From positions 1-42,947 of the forward strand of contig JAHTBO010000013.1 of assembly GCA_019166125.1 (NCBI GenBank): DNA of 42,947 nucleotides. The letters are read 5' to 3'. A model generated the notes under the pieces. The model did no database searches. It saw only the letters and a list, made by a program, of their open reading frames with translations, and was not told the DNA's origin. Made by a program: the position numbers and the translations under genes. Every line of letters begins with the position of its first letter. The first letter of the stretch is position 1. Shown here piece after piece: positions 25,448 to 35,554 of this stretch. This stretch comes from Alcaligenaceae bacterium CGII-47. GTDB taxonomy: Bacteria > Pseudomonadota > Gammaproteobacteria > Burkholderiales > Burkholderiaceae_B.

Positions 25448-28210
25448 ATGACGAAAGAACCTTCTTACGAAATTGTCGCGCGTCTGCGCGGTGTCGGGCA
25501 GCACTATGGCAAGACGGTGGCCTTGGAGGCGATCGATCTGGATATTCCGTCCGCACGCATGGTTGGGCTAATCGGCCCGGATGGTGTGGGCAAGTCCAGC
25601 CTGCTGGCCTTGCTGGCCGGGGCCCGCGCCATACAGCGCGGCACCGTGGAGGTACTGGGCGGCGACATGGCCGACAAGGCGCACCGCATCGCGGTATGCC
25701 CACATATTGCCTATATGCCTCAGGGGCTGGGAAAAAATCTTTACCCCACCTTGTCGGTGGAAGAGAACCTGCAATTTTTTGCACGGCTGTTTGGTCACGA
25801 CACGGCCGAACGGCGACGTCGCATCGACGATCTAACGCAGAGTACCGATCTTTATTCGTTTCTGGACAGGCCTGCAGGCAAGCTATCGGGCGGCATGAAG
25901 CAGAAACTGGGGCTGTGCTGCGCCCTCATTCACGACCCTGATCTGCTGATCCTCGATGAGCCGACGACTGGCGTGGATCCTCTGGCACGAGCGCAATTCT
26001 GGGAACTCATCAACCGGATTCGCCACGAAAGGCCCGGCATGAGCGTTGTGGTGGCGACCGCCTATATGGACGAAGCACAACGCTTTGATCGCCTGGTGGC
26101 CATGGATGATGGCCGCATTCTTGCGGTTGGCTCGCCAGACGAATTGCTGCGCCAGACTGACTCAGACAGTCTCGAGACCGCATTCGTGCGTATGCTTCCC
26201 GAAGAAAAGCGGCGCGGCCATGAAGCGGTACACATTCCTGCGCTTGAGCTCGATGCGGACACGGACATCGCCATCGAGGCAAAAGACCTTACCATGCGCT
26301 TTGGCACATTTGTCGCCGTTGATCAGGTCAGCTTTCGCATCCGCCGCGGCGAGATCTTTGGCTTTCTGGGCTCGAACGGGTGCGGCAAATCCACAACGAT
26401 GAAAATGCTGACTGGGCTGTTGCCCGCCAGCGAGGGTCGTGCTTGGCTATTTGGCAAAGAGATCAACACAGACGACATCGATACACGCCGGCGGGTAGGC
26501 TATATGTCGCAGGCGTTTTCGCTATACAGCGAACTGACTGTCCAACAGAATCTCGTGTTGCATGCTCGATTGTTCCATGTTCCGGAGAAAGATATACCGG
26601 ACCGGGTAACAGAGATGGCGACCCGATTCAGTCTGCAAGACGCACTCCATACGCTCCCAGCCAACCTGCCATTGGGCATACGCCAGCGCTTGTCCCTGGC
26701 GGTTGCAATGGTTCACCATCCTGAGTTGCTAATTCTGGATGAGCCCACCTCCGGGGTAGATCCCGTCGCCCGAGACAACTTCTGGCGCCTGCTCATCGAG
26801 CTGTCACGCCGTGACAAAGTCACGATTTTCATCTCCACGCACTTCATGAACGAAGCTGCGCGCTGTGACCGCATGTCCTTGATGCACGCTGGTAAAGTGC
26901 TGGATAGTGATACGCCTGCCGCACTCATTCAGAAACGTGGTGCAGCCACTCTGGAAGAAGCATTCGTGGGCTATTTGGTCGATGCCAGCGGCGCCACGAT
27001 GCCGGATTACTTTGCTAGCGGACAGAATATCGATCAGCCCGTTCTAGCCGAGACCACTTGCGTCGCCTCCCCGCCAAAACGTATCGCGTTCAGCCCGCAA
27101 CGAATGCTCAGCTACACCTGGCGCGAAGCACTGGAATTACGTCGCGACCCCGTTCGTGCCACGCTCGCAGTGATCGGTTCACTAATATTGCTTGTTGTCA
27201 TCAGCCTGGGCATCAGCCTGGATGTCGAAGACCTGCGTTACGCCGTCCTCGACCTAGACCAGACCAGCATTAGTCGCGACTACACATTAAATCTATCTGG
27301 CTCACGTTACTTTGTAGAACGGCCCCCCATCCTGAACTACGATGATCTCGAGCAACGCATGCGTAGTGGCGAACTGGCGCTCGCCCTAGAGATTCCATCG
27401 GGGTTTGGACGCGATATCAAGAGAGGCCATTCTGTGCAGATAGGTGCCTGGATCGATGGCGCCATGCCCACCCGAGCCGAAACGGTGCAGGGATACGTTC
27501 AAGGCATGCATCAGCAGTGGCTCATGCAACAAGCACGCGAAAGACTGGGCGCGACAATCAACAGCCCGGTCGTCATCCAGACCCGGTATCGTTATAACCC
27601 CGATGTAAAGAGCTTGCCCGCCATCGTTCCTGCGGTTATTCCACTCTTGCTCCTGGTACTTCCTGCCATGCTCACCGCGTTGGCGGTGGTACGGGAAAAG
27701 GAGTTAGGTTCGATCATCAATCTGTATGTCACGCCCGTGACTCGCAGCGAATTTCTGATTGGCAAGCAGTTGCCTTATATCGGTTTGGCCTTGATAAATT
27801 TTCTGCTGATGACCTTGGTGGCAGTCACCGCTTTTGGCGTTTCATTCAAGGGAAGCTTTCTGACCTTGTTGCTGGCATCGACCGTGTTCAGCGTCATAGC
27901 CACCGGCCTGGGCCTGCTCGCATCCTCAGTAACGCGCAGTCAAATCGCCGCTATGTTCTTCGCACTGATTGGCACACTTATACCGGCGATCCAATTTTCT
28001 GGACTGATCAACCCCGTTTCCTCGCTGGAAGGAATGGGCCACGTTATCGGGCAAATTTACCCCGCCACCTATATGTTCACAATAAGCCGCGGCGTCTTTG
28101 CGAAAGCGCTCGGCATGAAAGAACTGTACGCAAGCTTCTGGCCAATGCTGATTGCTGTGCCGCTTATCATGGGTGCAGCCATCGCCTTATTGCGCAAGCA
28201 GGATCGCTGA
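25448..28210 (+). CDS. rbbA: RbbA-like ABC exporter: two ATPase domains fused to permease
   Basis: About 920 residues from ATG 25448, close to E. coli RbbA in length. First ATPase: Walker [10 protein letters not shown], signature [11 protein letters not shown], Walker [14 protein letters not shown]. Second: Walker [11 protein letters not shown], signature replaced by [11 protein letters not shown], Walker [14 protein letters not shown]. From about residue 560 an ABC-2 type permease follows, with helix [20 protein letters not shown], a periplasmic domain and five C-terminal helices from [18 protein letters not shown]. RbbA has been described as a ribosome-associated ATPase, but its fusion to a permease and setting with HlyD and OMF genes fit an exporter. 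The substrate is not known. Confidence 0.88.
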   Translation: MTKEPSYEIVARLRGVGQHYGKTVALEAIDLDIPSARMVGLIGPDGVGKSSLLALLAGARAIQRGTVEVLGGDMADKAHRIAVCPHIAYMPQGLGKNLYPTLSVEENLQFFARLFGHDTAERRRRIDDLTQSTDLYSFLDRPAGKLSGGMKQKLGLCCALIHDPDLLILDEPTTGVDPLARAQFWELINRIRHERPGMSVVVATAYMDEAQRFDRLVAMDDGRILAVGSPDELLRQTDSDSLETAFVRMLPEEKRRGHEAVHIPALELDADTDIAIEAKDLTMRFGTFVAVDQVSFRIRRGEIFGFLGSNGCGKSTTMKMLTGLLPASEGRAWLFGKEINTDDIDTRRRVGYMSQAFSLYSELTVQQNLVLHARLFHVPEKDIPDRVTEMATRFSLQDALHTLPANLPLGIRQRLSLAVAMVHHPELLILDEPTSGVDPVARDNFWRLLIELSRRDKVTIFISTHFMNEAARCDRMSLMHAGKVLDSDTPAALIQKRGAATLEEAFVGYLVDASGATMPDYFASGQNIDQPVLAETTCVASPPKRIAFSPQRMLSYTWREALELRRDPVRATLAVIGSLILLVVISLGISLDVEDLRYAVLDLDQTSISRDYTLNLSGSRYFVERPPILNYDDLEQRMRSGELALALEIPSGFGRDIKRGHSVQIGAWIDGAMPTRAETVQGYVQGMHQQWLMQQARERLGATINSPVVIQTRYRYNPDVKSLPAIVPAVIPLLLLVLPAMLTALAVVREKELGSIINLYVTPVTRSEFLIGKQLPYIGLALINFLLMTLVAVTAFGVSFKGSFLTLLLASTVFSVIATGLGLLASSVTRSQIAAMFFALIGTLIPAIQFSGLINPVSSLEGMGHVIGQIYPATYMFTISRGVFAKALGMKELYASFWPMLIAVPLIMGAAIALLRKQDR

Positions 28211-28211
28211 T

Positions 28212-29336
28212 ATGCGCCATTTATCAAATATTTTTCGTTTGGGTGTGAAGGAATTGTGGAGTCTGTTGCGCGACCCCATGATGCTGGTGCTCATTGTGTA
28301 TACCTTCAGCCTGTCAGTCTACACGGCGGCAACGGCCATGCCCGAATCGCTTCATCACGCCTCGATCGCAGTCGTTGATGAAGACCACTCTCCCTTGTCT
28401 GCACGCATTATTTCAGCTTTCTACCCACCACAGTTCGTGACTCCCGCGTCCATTAGCTATAAAGATATGGACCCCGGCATGGACTCGGGCAGGTATACCT
28501 TTGTGCTCAATATTCCGCCAAACTTCCAACGCGACGTATTAGCGGGAAGATATGCAGAGATTCAACTGAATATCGATGCCACACGCATGAGTCAGGCGTT
28601 TACGGGCAATGCTCATATTCAGAATATTGTGCTGATCGAAGTCAATGAATTTGTGCAGCGCTACCGTAGCCGCATAGATCTGCCCGTGGATCTCGTCCTA
28701 AGGGCGCGGTTCAACCCCAACCTGGAAAAAAGTTGGTTCGGCGGCCTGATGCAGATTATCAACAACGTCACCATGCTTGCCATCATCTTAACGGGCGCAG
28801 CGCTGATCCGTGAAAGGGAGCATGGCACGATTGAACACCTGCTGGTCATGCCAGTGACCCCAGCTGAAATCATGCTTGCCAAGGTTTGGTCCATGGGTCT
28901 GGTCGTACTAATCGCCGTGGCAGCCTCGCTTAACTTTGTTGTACGCGGTTTGTTGCAGGTACCTGTCGAAGGTTCAGTCATGCTGTTTCTTGCAGGCACC
29001 ACATTATGTCTGTTTGCTACGACCTCTATGGGCATCTTTCTGGCCACGATAGCACGCAGCATGCCGCAATTCGGCTTGCTGCTGATGCTCACGCTGCTGC
29101 CACTACAACTGCTATCAGGAGGATCAACGCCTTACGAAAGCATGCCTATTGTTGTGCAAAAGATAATGCTCCTGGCGCCTACAACCCATTTCGTGGATCT
29201 GAGTCAGGCCATTCTTTATCGGGGAGCTGGTCTCGATGTAGTGTGGAAGCCGTTTCTGGCGCTATTTGCGATAGGCGCGGCCTTGTTCGCTCTTTCGCTG
29301 AAACGGTTCCGCGCAACCATTAGCCGAATGGCATGA
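28212..29336 (+). CDS. yhhJ: ABC-2 type permease (YhhJ-like)
   Basis: About 374 residues from ATG 28212, one base after the previous stop, so coupled to it. An N-terminal helix (MMLVLIVYTFSLSVYTAAT) is followed by a periplasmic domain of about 140 residues (ASIAVVDEDHSPLSARII; FVLNIPPNFQRDVLAG), then five helices with the typical ALIREREHGTIEHLLVMPVT loop and LLPLQLLSGGSTPYESMP near the end. This is the standard YhhJ/YbhR architecture. It forms the export channel with the permease part of the RbbA-like protein. Confidence 0.9.
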   Translation: MRHLSNIFRLGVKELWSLLRDPMMLVLIVYTFSLSVYTAATAMPESLHHASIAVVDEDHSPLSARIISAFYPPQFVTPASISYKDMDPGMDSGRYTFVLNIPPNFQRDVLAGRYAEIQLNIDATRMSQAFTGNAHIQNIVLIEVNEFVQRYRSRIDLPVDLVLRARFNPNLEKSWFGGLMQIINNVTMLAIILTGAALIREREHGTIEHLLVMPVTPAEIMLAKVWSMGLVVLIAVAASLNFVVRGLLQVPVEGSVMLFLAGTTLCLFATTSMGIFLATIARSMPQFGLLLMLTLLPLQLLSGGSTPYESMPIVVQKIMLLAPTTHFVDLSQAILYRGAGLDVVWKPFLALFAIGAALFALSLKRFRATISRMA

Positions 29337-29376
29337 GACGCTAAAGACCACTCCCTCAATCATCCAGGCCCAATTC

Positions 29377-31635
29377 ATGAGCAACAAAAAACCCGCTTCG
29401 ACGCCCAAAGCCTCTTCCCTTTTTGATCCCTGGTCTTTCGCTAATGCAATCAGCGAATATAGCGCAGACAGCTGGCAACGGTTCATCCTGTACGCGGACA
29501 TACGACGTCAGCGAGGCGACCAGTACCGCGAGCATCTGCAAGAGCAAATACCCAACGTGCTTGACTTCGAATGCGAGCTGATCATGTCGGGGCTGACGTT
29601 CACCCGTCCGATCAATTACGGCATGGTTCGCATTCTGCCCGGTGCAGACGTATCGATTGATCCGCTCAAGCGGCCCTTCATCGTAATTGACCCCCGCGCT
29701 GGTCACGGCCCAGGCATAGGCGGATTCAAGCCCGACAGTGAGATCGGTGCAGCCATGAAAGCTGGCCATCCCTGCTATTTTATTGGTTTCCTTCCTGATC
29801 CGGTTCCGGGCCAGACGGTGGAAGACGTCATGCGCGGTTTGGCCAACTTTGTGCGCCATGCAGGCGAACTGCACCAGGGCAGCCGTGGCAAACCGGCGGT
29901 TATTGGCAACTGTCAGGCGGGCTGGCAAGTCATGATGGCTGCCTCACTATGGCCTGAACTGTTCGGCCCGCTGATTATTGCTGGTACGCCACTGTCATAC
30001 TGGGCGGGCAATAACCCCATGCCCTATGGAGGCGGCCTGACTGGCGGAAGTTGGCTGACCGCACTAACAAGCGATCTGGGTGCTGGACGCTTTGATGGCG
30101 CCTGGCTAGTCCAAAACTTCGAAAAACTTGACCCAGCCAATACGTGGTGGAAAAAAAACTATCATTTATATACAAAAGTCGATACAGAAGGACCACGTTA
30201 CCTGGATTTCGAGAAATACTGGGGAGGCTATGTCTTTTTAAATGACATAGAAATGCAGTACATCGTCGACGAGCTTTTCATTGGCAACCGACTGAGCAAC
30301 GCCGAGCTGCTTACCTCTGACGGTCTGCGCATCGATCTTCGTAATATACGCTCGCCCGTGGTGGTTTTTTGTTCTTACGGCGACAACATTACCCCGCCCC
30401 CACAGGCTTTGGGTTGGATCACCGACCTTTATCGCGACGACGAAGATATTGCCGGCCATGACCAGACCATTGTCTATGCTACCCATGACAGCATCGGGCA
30501 TCTGGGCATTTTTGTTTCAGGCAAGGTCGCACGTAAAGAACATGTTGAATTCACCAGTCATATTGATTTAATCGATTTGTTGCCAACCGGCCTATATGAG
30601 GCCACCATTGATGATAAATCCGAGGCGGATCAGTCACCGCATGGGCTGGATACGCAAGATGGCATTGGTATGGCCCTGCATCGGCGCTCTCTTGAGGACG
30701 TGCGAAACATCGTTAAACCCAACCCTGAATCAGACCGTCGCTTCAGCGCAGCTGCGCGAGTTTCCGAAACCAATCTGGCGCTGTACAAGAGTTTTGTACA
30801 GCCGTGGATACGGAGCATGATTTCGCCTAAAACGGCAGCAATGATGCAAACCTTGCACCCGCTTCGCATCTCGTATGAATGGTGGTCCAGCACCAATATC
30901 ATGGCACCCGTTATCACCAGGGCGGCTGCACGGCTGCGTGAAGAGCAACAATCCGTTGCGCCTGACAACCCGTTCTGGCAAGCACAGGAAAATGTATCGG
31001 CCATGACTGTGCACCTGCTCGACAGCTATCGCGATCAGCGTGATCAACTATACGCCTGCTTGTTCGAAGGCTTGTATGGGTCTGCACTGCTACAGGCCCT
31101 AACGGGTCATTCTGCACAAAGCAATGAACCCGCACGCATACACCCAGGTGATTCGCCCGAACACCGCGCGTTCCTAAGCCAGGAATTCGGGCTCATGCTT
31201 GACCGTATGACTGAGGGCGGGCTGCTTGAGGCCAGTGTACGTGCGCTTTTCTACGTTTTGCGCACCCGAGGAGAGGCCGATAAACGCCACTTCAGCCATG
31301 TGCTGAAATTTCATTGGCCACAGATTTCTGATGACTTTGATATGACTGCCTTTCGGATATTGGTGCGCAGTCAAGCCGCGTTGCTGGCCTATGACACAGA
31401 TGCTGCATTGGCAGCGATTCCCATTTTGCTCGAACGCGTCAGCGCTGACGATATCCGCGCCCGCGCCAAAGACCTTGATCGCTTGATAAGAGCCAGTGGC
31501 GACATGGACGCAGAAGAAAAAACGAGTCTACAACGTGTTCTGACTCTGTTCAACGACAGCGCACCAGTCAAAGCAGTCAAACCTCAAGTCCGCCCCATGT
31601 CCGGGGCGGCCGCGCACGTATCAACGAATAAATGA
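29377..31635 (+). CDS. DUF3141 protein, PhaC-like alpha/beta hydrolase
   Basis: A 752-residue cytoplasmic protein of the DUF3141 family, which is related to polyhydroxyalkanoate synthases. The hydrolase core spans about residues 60-400: FIVIDPRAGHGPGIGGFKPD, the nucleophile elbow VIGNCQAGW with C179, FCSYGDNITPP with D336, and SIGHLGIFV with H375. Spacing and order match the Cys-Asp-His triad of PhaC. The remaining 350 residues, helical and partly acidic, are specific to DUF3141 (DRRFSAAARVSETNLALYKS; GEADKRHFSHVLKFHWPQI). It follows the exporter permease by 40 bases and overlaps the next gene by ATGA. The activity of DUF3141 proteins has, to my knowledge, not been established. Confidence 0.85.
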   Translation: MSNKKPASTPKASSLFDPWSFANAISEYSADSWQRFILYADIRRQRGDQYREHLQEQIPNVLDFECELIMSGLTFTRPINYGMVRILPGADVSIDPLKRPFIVIDPRAGHGPGIGGFKPDSEIGAAMKAGHPCYFIGFLPDPVPGQTVEDVMRGLANFVRHAGELHQGSRGKPAVIGNCQAGWQVMMAASLWPELFGPLIIAGTPLSYWAGNNPMPYGGGLTGGSWLTALTSDLGAGRFDGAWLVQNFEKLDPANTWWKKNYHLYTKVDTEGPRYLDFEKYWGGYVFLNDIEMQYIVDELFIGNRLSNAELLTSDGLRIDLRNIRSPVVVFCSYGDNITPPPQALGWITDLYRDDEDIAGHDQTIVYATHDSIGHLGIFVSGKVARKEHVEFTSHIDLIDLLPTGLYEATIDDKSEADQSPHGLDTQDGIGMALHRRSLEDVRNIVKPNPESDRRFSAAARVSETNLALYKSFVQPWIRSMISPKTAAMMQTLHPLRISYEWWSSTNIMAPVITRAAARLREEQQSVAPDNPFWQAQENVSAMTVHLLDSYRDQRDQLYACLFEGLYGSALLQALTGHSAQSNEPARIHPGDSPEHRAFLSQEFGLMLDRMTEGGLLEASVRALFYVLRTRGEADKRHFSHVLKFHWPQISDDFDMTAFRILVRSQAALLAYDTDAALAAIPILLERVSADDIRARAKDLDRLIRASGDMDAEEKTSLQRVLTLFNDSAPVKAVKPQVRPMSGAAAHVSTNK

Positions 31636-32600
31636 ACCAGGAGCACAGCATCTTGTCAAAAATACATATTGAAGTGAATACCAAGGATGGTAGGCGTCGG
31701 CTGATAGATCATGTGCGTCCTATGGGTGCCATTCGGACCGCCGTCGTACACCCCTGTAATGTTCTAAGCTTGTCAGCCGCACTTGAAGCACAAGGTCATG
31801 GTCTGATCGACCCCATTTTGATTGGTCCTCGTGGCCGCATTGAAGCCGTGGCCGCCACGGCTGGGTTAGATCTCTCAGGCCTGCGCATCGAAGACACCCC
31901 CCACAGTCACGCTTCAGCCAGTGTCGGCGCACGCCTGGCCGCCTGCGGCGACGTCCAGGCGATCATGAAGGGCAGCTTGCACACTGACGAGCTTATGGAG
32001 GCAATATTGCCTTCTGCTGCGGGGTTGCGTACCAAACGGCGCATTAGCCACTGCTATTTAATGCAGATAGCGTCATACCCGCGGCCCTTCATCATTACTG
32101 ACGCTGCCATCAATATCGCACCCACGCTGCTTGAAAAAGCCGACATCATTCGCAATGCAATTGATCTGGCACACGCCATTGGCGTCAAACAACCTTGCGT
32201 TGCTATCCTCGCCGCGGTCGAAACAATCAATATTCACATGCAAGCTACGCTGGATGCGGCTGCACTTTGTAAAATGGCAGATCGTGGACAGATCACCGGC
32301 GCACTGCTCGATGGCCCCCTTGCCTTCGACAATGCTGTATCGCCTGCTGCGGCTGCAATCAAGGGGATTAATTCACCCGTCGCCGGCAAAGCCGATATTC
32401 TAATTGCACCAGATCTTGAGAGCGGCAACATGTTGGCCAAACAGCTCGAATTCATGGGTCAGGCCGCAAGCGCGGGCGTGGTCCTGGGTGCCAAAGTGCC
32501 TATTGTGCTTACCAGCCGTGCCGACACGCGCGAAACCCGTATCGCTTCCTGCGCTATTGCTGTCCTATTGGCGCATCACTATCGGAGCACACCTCCATGA
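31632..32600 (+). CDS. Phosphate acetyl/butyryltransferase family enzyme
   Basis: A 322-residue protein of the PTA/PTB fold, which swaps phosphate and CoA on short acyl groups (acyl-CoA + Pi giving acyl-phosphate). Landmarks are GLIDPILIGPRGRIEAVAAT, DVQAIMKGSLHTDELMEAIL, the AINIAPTLLEKADIIRNAI segment and GKADILIAPDLESGNMLAKQ near the end. The sequence looks more like phosphate butyryltransferase or the C-terminal half of enoyl-CoA hydratase/PTA fusions than like housekeeping Pta. No acyl kinase gene follows, although DUF3141-PTA pairs are often next to one. It overlaps both neighbours by ATGA, so it is made together with DUF3141 and FtsH. Confidence 0.87.
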   Translation: MNQEHSILSKIHIEVNTKDGRRRLIDHVRPMGAIRTAVVHPCNVLSLSAALEAQGHGLIDPILIGPRGRIEAVAATAGLDLSGLRIEDTPHSHASASVGARLAACGDVQAIMKGSLHTDELMEAILPSAAGLRTKRRISHCYLMQIASYPRPFIITDAAINIAPTLLEKADIIRNAIDLAHAIGVKQPCVAILAAVETINIHMQATLDAAALCKMADRGQITGALLDGPLAFDNAVSPAAAAIKGINSPVAGKADILIAPDLESGNMLAKQLEFMGQAASAGVVLGAKVPIVLTSRADTRETRIASCAIAVLLAHHYRSTPP

Positions 32601-34441
32601 ATATAAACAAAAAAACGCAATTCAACCTCTGGTACTGGGTCGCTGCCTTTCTGGGCCTGATGCTGTTCCAGTATGCCTACACAAGCACGACTCAAGTTGC
32701 CGAGATTCCCTATAGCGAGTTTCAGAATTACCTGACGCAGGGAAAAATATCCGAAGTTGCCGTATCTGAACGCTTCATTCGAGGACGTTTTACTCAAGCA
32801 GTCGACGGTCGGCCGATGTTTGTCACCACGCGCGTCGATCCGGAACTCTCCCGCGATCTTCAAGCACACAACGTGGTCGTTACCGGGCAGATCGAGAGCA
32901 CGTTCCTGCGCGACTTGCTGTCGTGGGTGGTTCCTGTCGCTTTATTTGTGGGCTTGTGGATGCTCATCCTCAAACGCATGGGGGGCGGCGTCGGTGGCAG
33001 TCTTATGCAAATCGGGAAGTCTAAGGCAAAGGTCTATATTCAGACCGATACAGGTGTCACCTTTAAGGACGTCGCTGGCGTGGATGAGGCCAAGGACGAA
33101 CTCAAAGAAATCGTTGATTTCCTCAAAGACCCAGATGGCTATGGTCGCCTTGGTGGCCGCATGCCCAAGGGTGTTTTACTCGTCGGCCCGCCCGGTACCG
33201 GCAAGACGCTCTTGGCTCGCGCCGTGGCGGGCGAGGCGGGGGTGCCGTTCTTTTCGATCTCGGGATCAGAGTTTGTGGAAATGTTCGTTGGGGTCGGGGC
33301 CGCGCGAGTACGAGACCTGTTTGAGCAAGCCCGAGCAAAAGCCCCGGCCATCATCTTTATAGACGAACTCGACGCACTGGGTCGGGCACGCGGCATTGGC
33401 CCAGCGGCTGGCGGCCACCAAGAATCCGAACAAACACTCAATCAACTGCTCGCTGAACTGGATGGGTTCGATCCTTCAGGTGGCCTGATTCTTCTTGCCG
33501 CCACAAACCGCCCCGAGATTCTCGATCCGGCGCTGCTACGTGCTGGCCGGTTTGACCGCCAGGTACTGGTTGATCGACCAGACAAGCATGGTCGGGTCCA
33601 AATCCTCGAGATCTACTTGAAGAAAGCAAAACTGGCAGCAGATGTGTCAGCAGAGCAAATTGCAGCCCTTAGCCCCGGTTTAACGGGTGCGGACCTTGCC
33701 AATCTGGTTAACGAGGCGACGTTGCTTGCCACGCGCCGTCAGGCCGATGCAGTATCCATGGAGGATTTCAACAACGCCATCGAACGCATCATCGCCGGAC
33801 TTGAAAAGCGAAACCGACTCCTTAATCCTAAGGAACGCAATATCGTCGCCCATCACGAGATGGGTCACGCGCTGGTTGCGATGGCCTTACCTGGCGCCGA
33901 TCCCGTGCACAAGGTATCCATCATTCCACGCGGCATCAGTGCGCTGGGGTACACCATTCAACGACCAACCGAAGAGCGCTTTCTGATGACTCGCGAGGAA
34001 CTCGAAGACAAAATGGCTGTGTTGCTCGGTGGCCGCGCGGCCGAACAAGTGGCCTTTGGCCATTTGTCGACAGGCGCCGCCGACGATCTGATGAAGGTTA
34101 CTGATATCGCACGCGCCATGGTGACGCGCTACGGCATGAGCAAACAACTGGGACATGTCGCGCTCGAGAGAGATAGCCGGTCGTTTCTTTCAAGCCAAAC
34201 GCCTTACTACGGTCCCCAGGAACGCAGTCATTCCGACGAGACGGCCGCCATCATAGACCGGGAAGTCAAACGACTCGTTGATGAATCCTTCGATCGTACG
34301 ATCAAATTACTTGACAGCTTCAGTGATATTCTCGCATCGTCGGCACAGCTTTTACTGGAACGGGAAACGCTCGACACAGATGATCTGCGTGTATTCAAGA
34401 CATCAATTATCGAAGCCAGTCGTTCAGATCACGGTACATAG
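32597..34441 (+). CDS. ftsH: Accessory FtsH-type AAA membrane protease
   Basis: A 614-residue FtsH. Two N-terminal membrane segments ([18 protein letters not shown] and [19 protein letters not shown]) flank a periplasmic domain with the [17 protein letters not shown] strand. AAA domain: Walker A GPPGTGKT at 197-204, Walker [13 protein letters not shown], and the second region of homology around [20 protein letters not shown]. The zinc site HEMGH is at 420-424, with the later acidic ligand in [14 protein letters not shown]. All key residues are present. It is not in the usual rlmE-ftsH-folP setting; it is coupled by ATGA to an acyltransferase gene, so it is probably an extra copy like those on protein-quality-control islands. 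The C-terminal tail is short. Confidence 0.92.
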   Translation: MNINKKTQFNLWYWVAAFLGLMLFQYAYTSTTQVAEIPYSEFQNYLTQGKISEVAVSERFIRGRFTQAVDGRPMFVTTRVDPELSRDLQAHNVVVTGQIESTFLRDLLSWVVPVALFVGLWMLILKRMGGGVGGSLMQIGKSKAKVYIQTDTGVTFKDVAGVDEAKDELKEIVDFLKDPDGYGRLGGRMPKGVLLVGPPGTGKTLLARAVAGEAGVPFFSISGSEFVEMFVGVGAARVRDLFEQARAKAPAIIFIDELDALGRARGIGPAAGGHQESEQTLNQLLAELDGFDPSGGLILLAATNRPEILDPALLRAGRFDRQVLVDRPDKHGRVQILEIYLKKAKLAADVSAEQIAALSPGLTGADLANLVNEATLLATRRQADAVSMEDFNNAIERIIAGLEKRNRLLNPKERNIVAHHEMGHALVAMALPGADPVHKVSIIPRGISALGYTIQRPTEERFLMTREELEDKMAVLLGGRAAEQVAFGHLSTGAADDLMKVTDIARAMVTRYGMSKQLGHVALERDSRSFLSSQTPYYGPQERSHSDETAAIIDREVKRLVDESFDRTIKLLDSFSDILASSAQLLLERETLDTDDLRVFKTSIIEASRSDHGT

Positions 34442-34480
34442 ACTATTGTCCTAAATCCGGTAGCAGACGAAAATAGGAGA

Positions 34481-35554
34481 ATGAATGACACATTACTCCA
34501 GATAATTCCAGAACAGCCTTTGGACATCATTGGCGACATACATGGTGAGATTGACGCACTGCGTCAACTCCTTGCACACCTCAATCACAGTGACCCGTTA
34601 AAGCCTACTCGTAAACTTGTTTTTATCGGCGACCTATGTGATCGTGGACCAGATAGCGTAGCGGTCATTCGATTGGTGCGTGATCTGGTATCTCGGGGTC
34701 GTGCTTACCTGATCCTGGGCAATCACGAAATCAACTTACTGATGAACGATCCAAAAGACGGATCTGGGTGGTTTTTTGATGAGCGCCGGGATTCTGATCA
34801 AGCCCATTACGCACCATTTACCGTGGCAACACGCGACGAACATACGGATATACGAACTTTTTTCTCGCAGTGTCCCCTTGCCTTGCAAAGCCCTTCCCTA
34901 CGAATTGTCCATGCCGCATGGGAGCCGGAAGCGATTTCGGCCATTGCGAGCATCCCACGCGGTGAGATCATCCCAGCGTGTCTACATTGGGAATCGATGA
35001 TTCATGATGCAGCGAAGCATAACGATCTACATCAGCGCTATCTAAGGGAAAAAGAAAAGTGGGCATTTCAACTCGAAGACCCTGACAACCCCCCTCCTTA
35101 CCTGCATGCGATCGCAGAGTACGAAACCCTTGAACAAACAATTAATCCAATCAAGCGACTTACTTCTGGCATCGAAAAACGTAGCAATCAGCCCTTTTAT
35201 TCCGGTAATCGTTGGCGCTATTCTGATCGAACCGCTTGGTGGAAAGATTATGCGGGCAATCTGCCGGTTGTAATCGGGCACTACTGGCGCATGTTCGACC
35301 TGCCTGCACAACATCACGCCTCGCGTTACAGCATGCTATTTGATGGCATAGGCGCCACCTCATGGCATGGCCGAGATCATCAAGTCTTTTGTACGGACTA
35401 TTCAGTTGGCGCACGCTGGCGAGAACGCATCGCAAGTGGCGTAGCCGGTAATACGCGGTTTCGCCTGGCTGCGCTTAGGTGGCCAGAATGCACCCTTATT
35501 TTCGACAACGGTGATCAGATGAAAACGCAAAATATACCCCGACTTCAGACATAG
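34481..35554 (+). CDS. PPP-type metallophosphoesterase
   Basis: A 357-residue calcineurin-like phosphoesterase. The metal-binding motifs are in order: GDIHGE (18-23), GDLCDRGPDS (50-59), GNHE (80-83), and a later IGHYWRMFD histidine. Such enzymes, relatives of PrpA/ApaH and bacterial PP2A-like phosphatases, hydrolyse phosphoproteins or dinucleoside polyphosphates with two metal ions. The protein is longer than ApaH (about 280 residues), with an insertion of about 90 residues between the GNHE motif and the C-terminal part. GGAG lies only one base from ATG 34481, closer than usual. It ends the plus-strand block beside the origin and may or may not belong to the FtsH operon, 39 bases upstream. 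Confidence 0.85.
   Translation: MNDTLLQIIPEQPLDIIGDIHGEIDALRQLLAHLNHSDPLKPTRKLVFIGDLCDRGPDSVAVIRLVRDLVSRGRAYLILGNHEINLLMNDPKDGSGWFFDERRDSDQAHYAPFTVATRDEHTDIRTFFSQCPLALQSPSLRIVHAAWEPEAISAIASIPRGEIIPACLHWESMIHDAAKHNDLHQRYLREKEKWAFQLEDPDNPPPYLHAIAEYETLEQTINPIKRLTSGIEKRSNQPFYSGNRWRYSDRTAWWKDYAGNLPVVIGHYWRMFDLPAQHHASRYSMLFDGIGATSWHGRDHQVFCTDYSVGARWRERIASGVAGNTRFRLAALRWPECTLIFDNGDQMKTQNIPRLQT

Noticed and set aside
29356-29928. Minus-strand open frame (190 codons) opposite the DUF3141 start
   Set aside because: It covers the coupled start of the DUF3141 gene and shows no domain or start signal.
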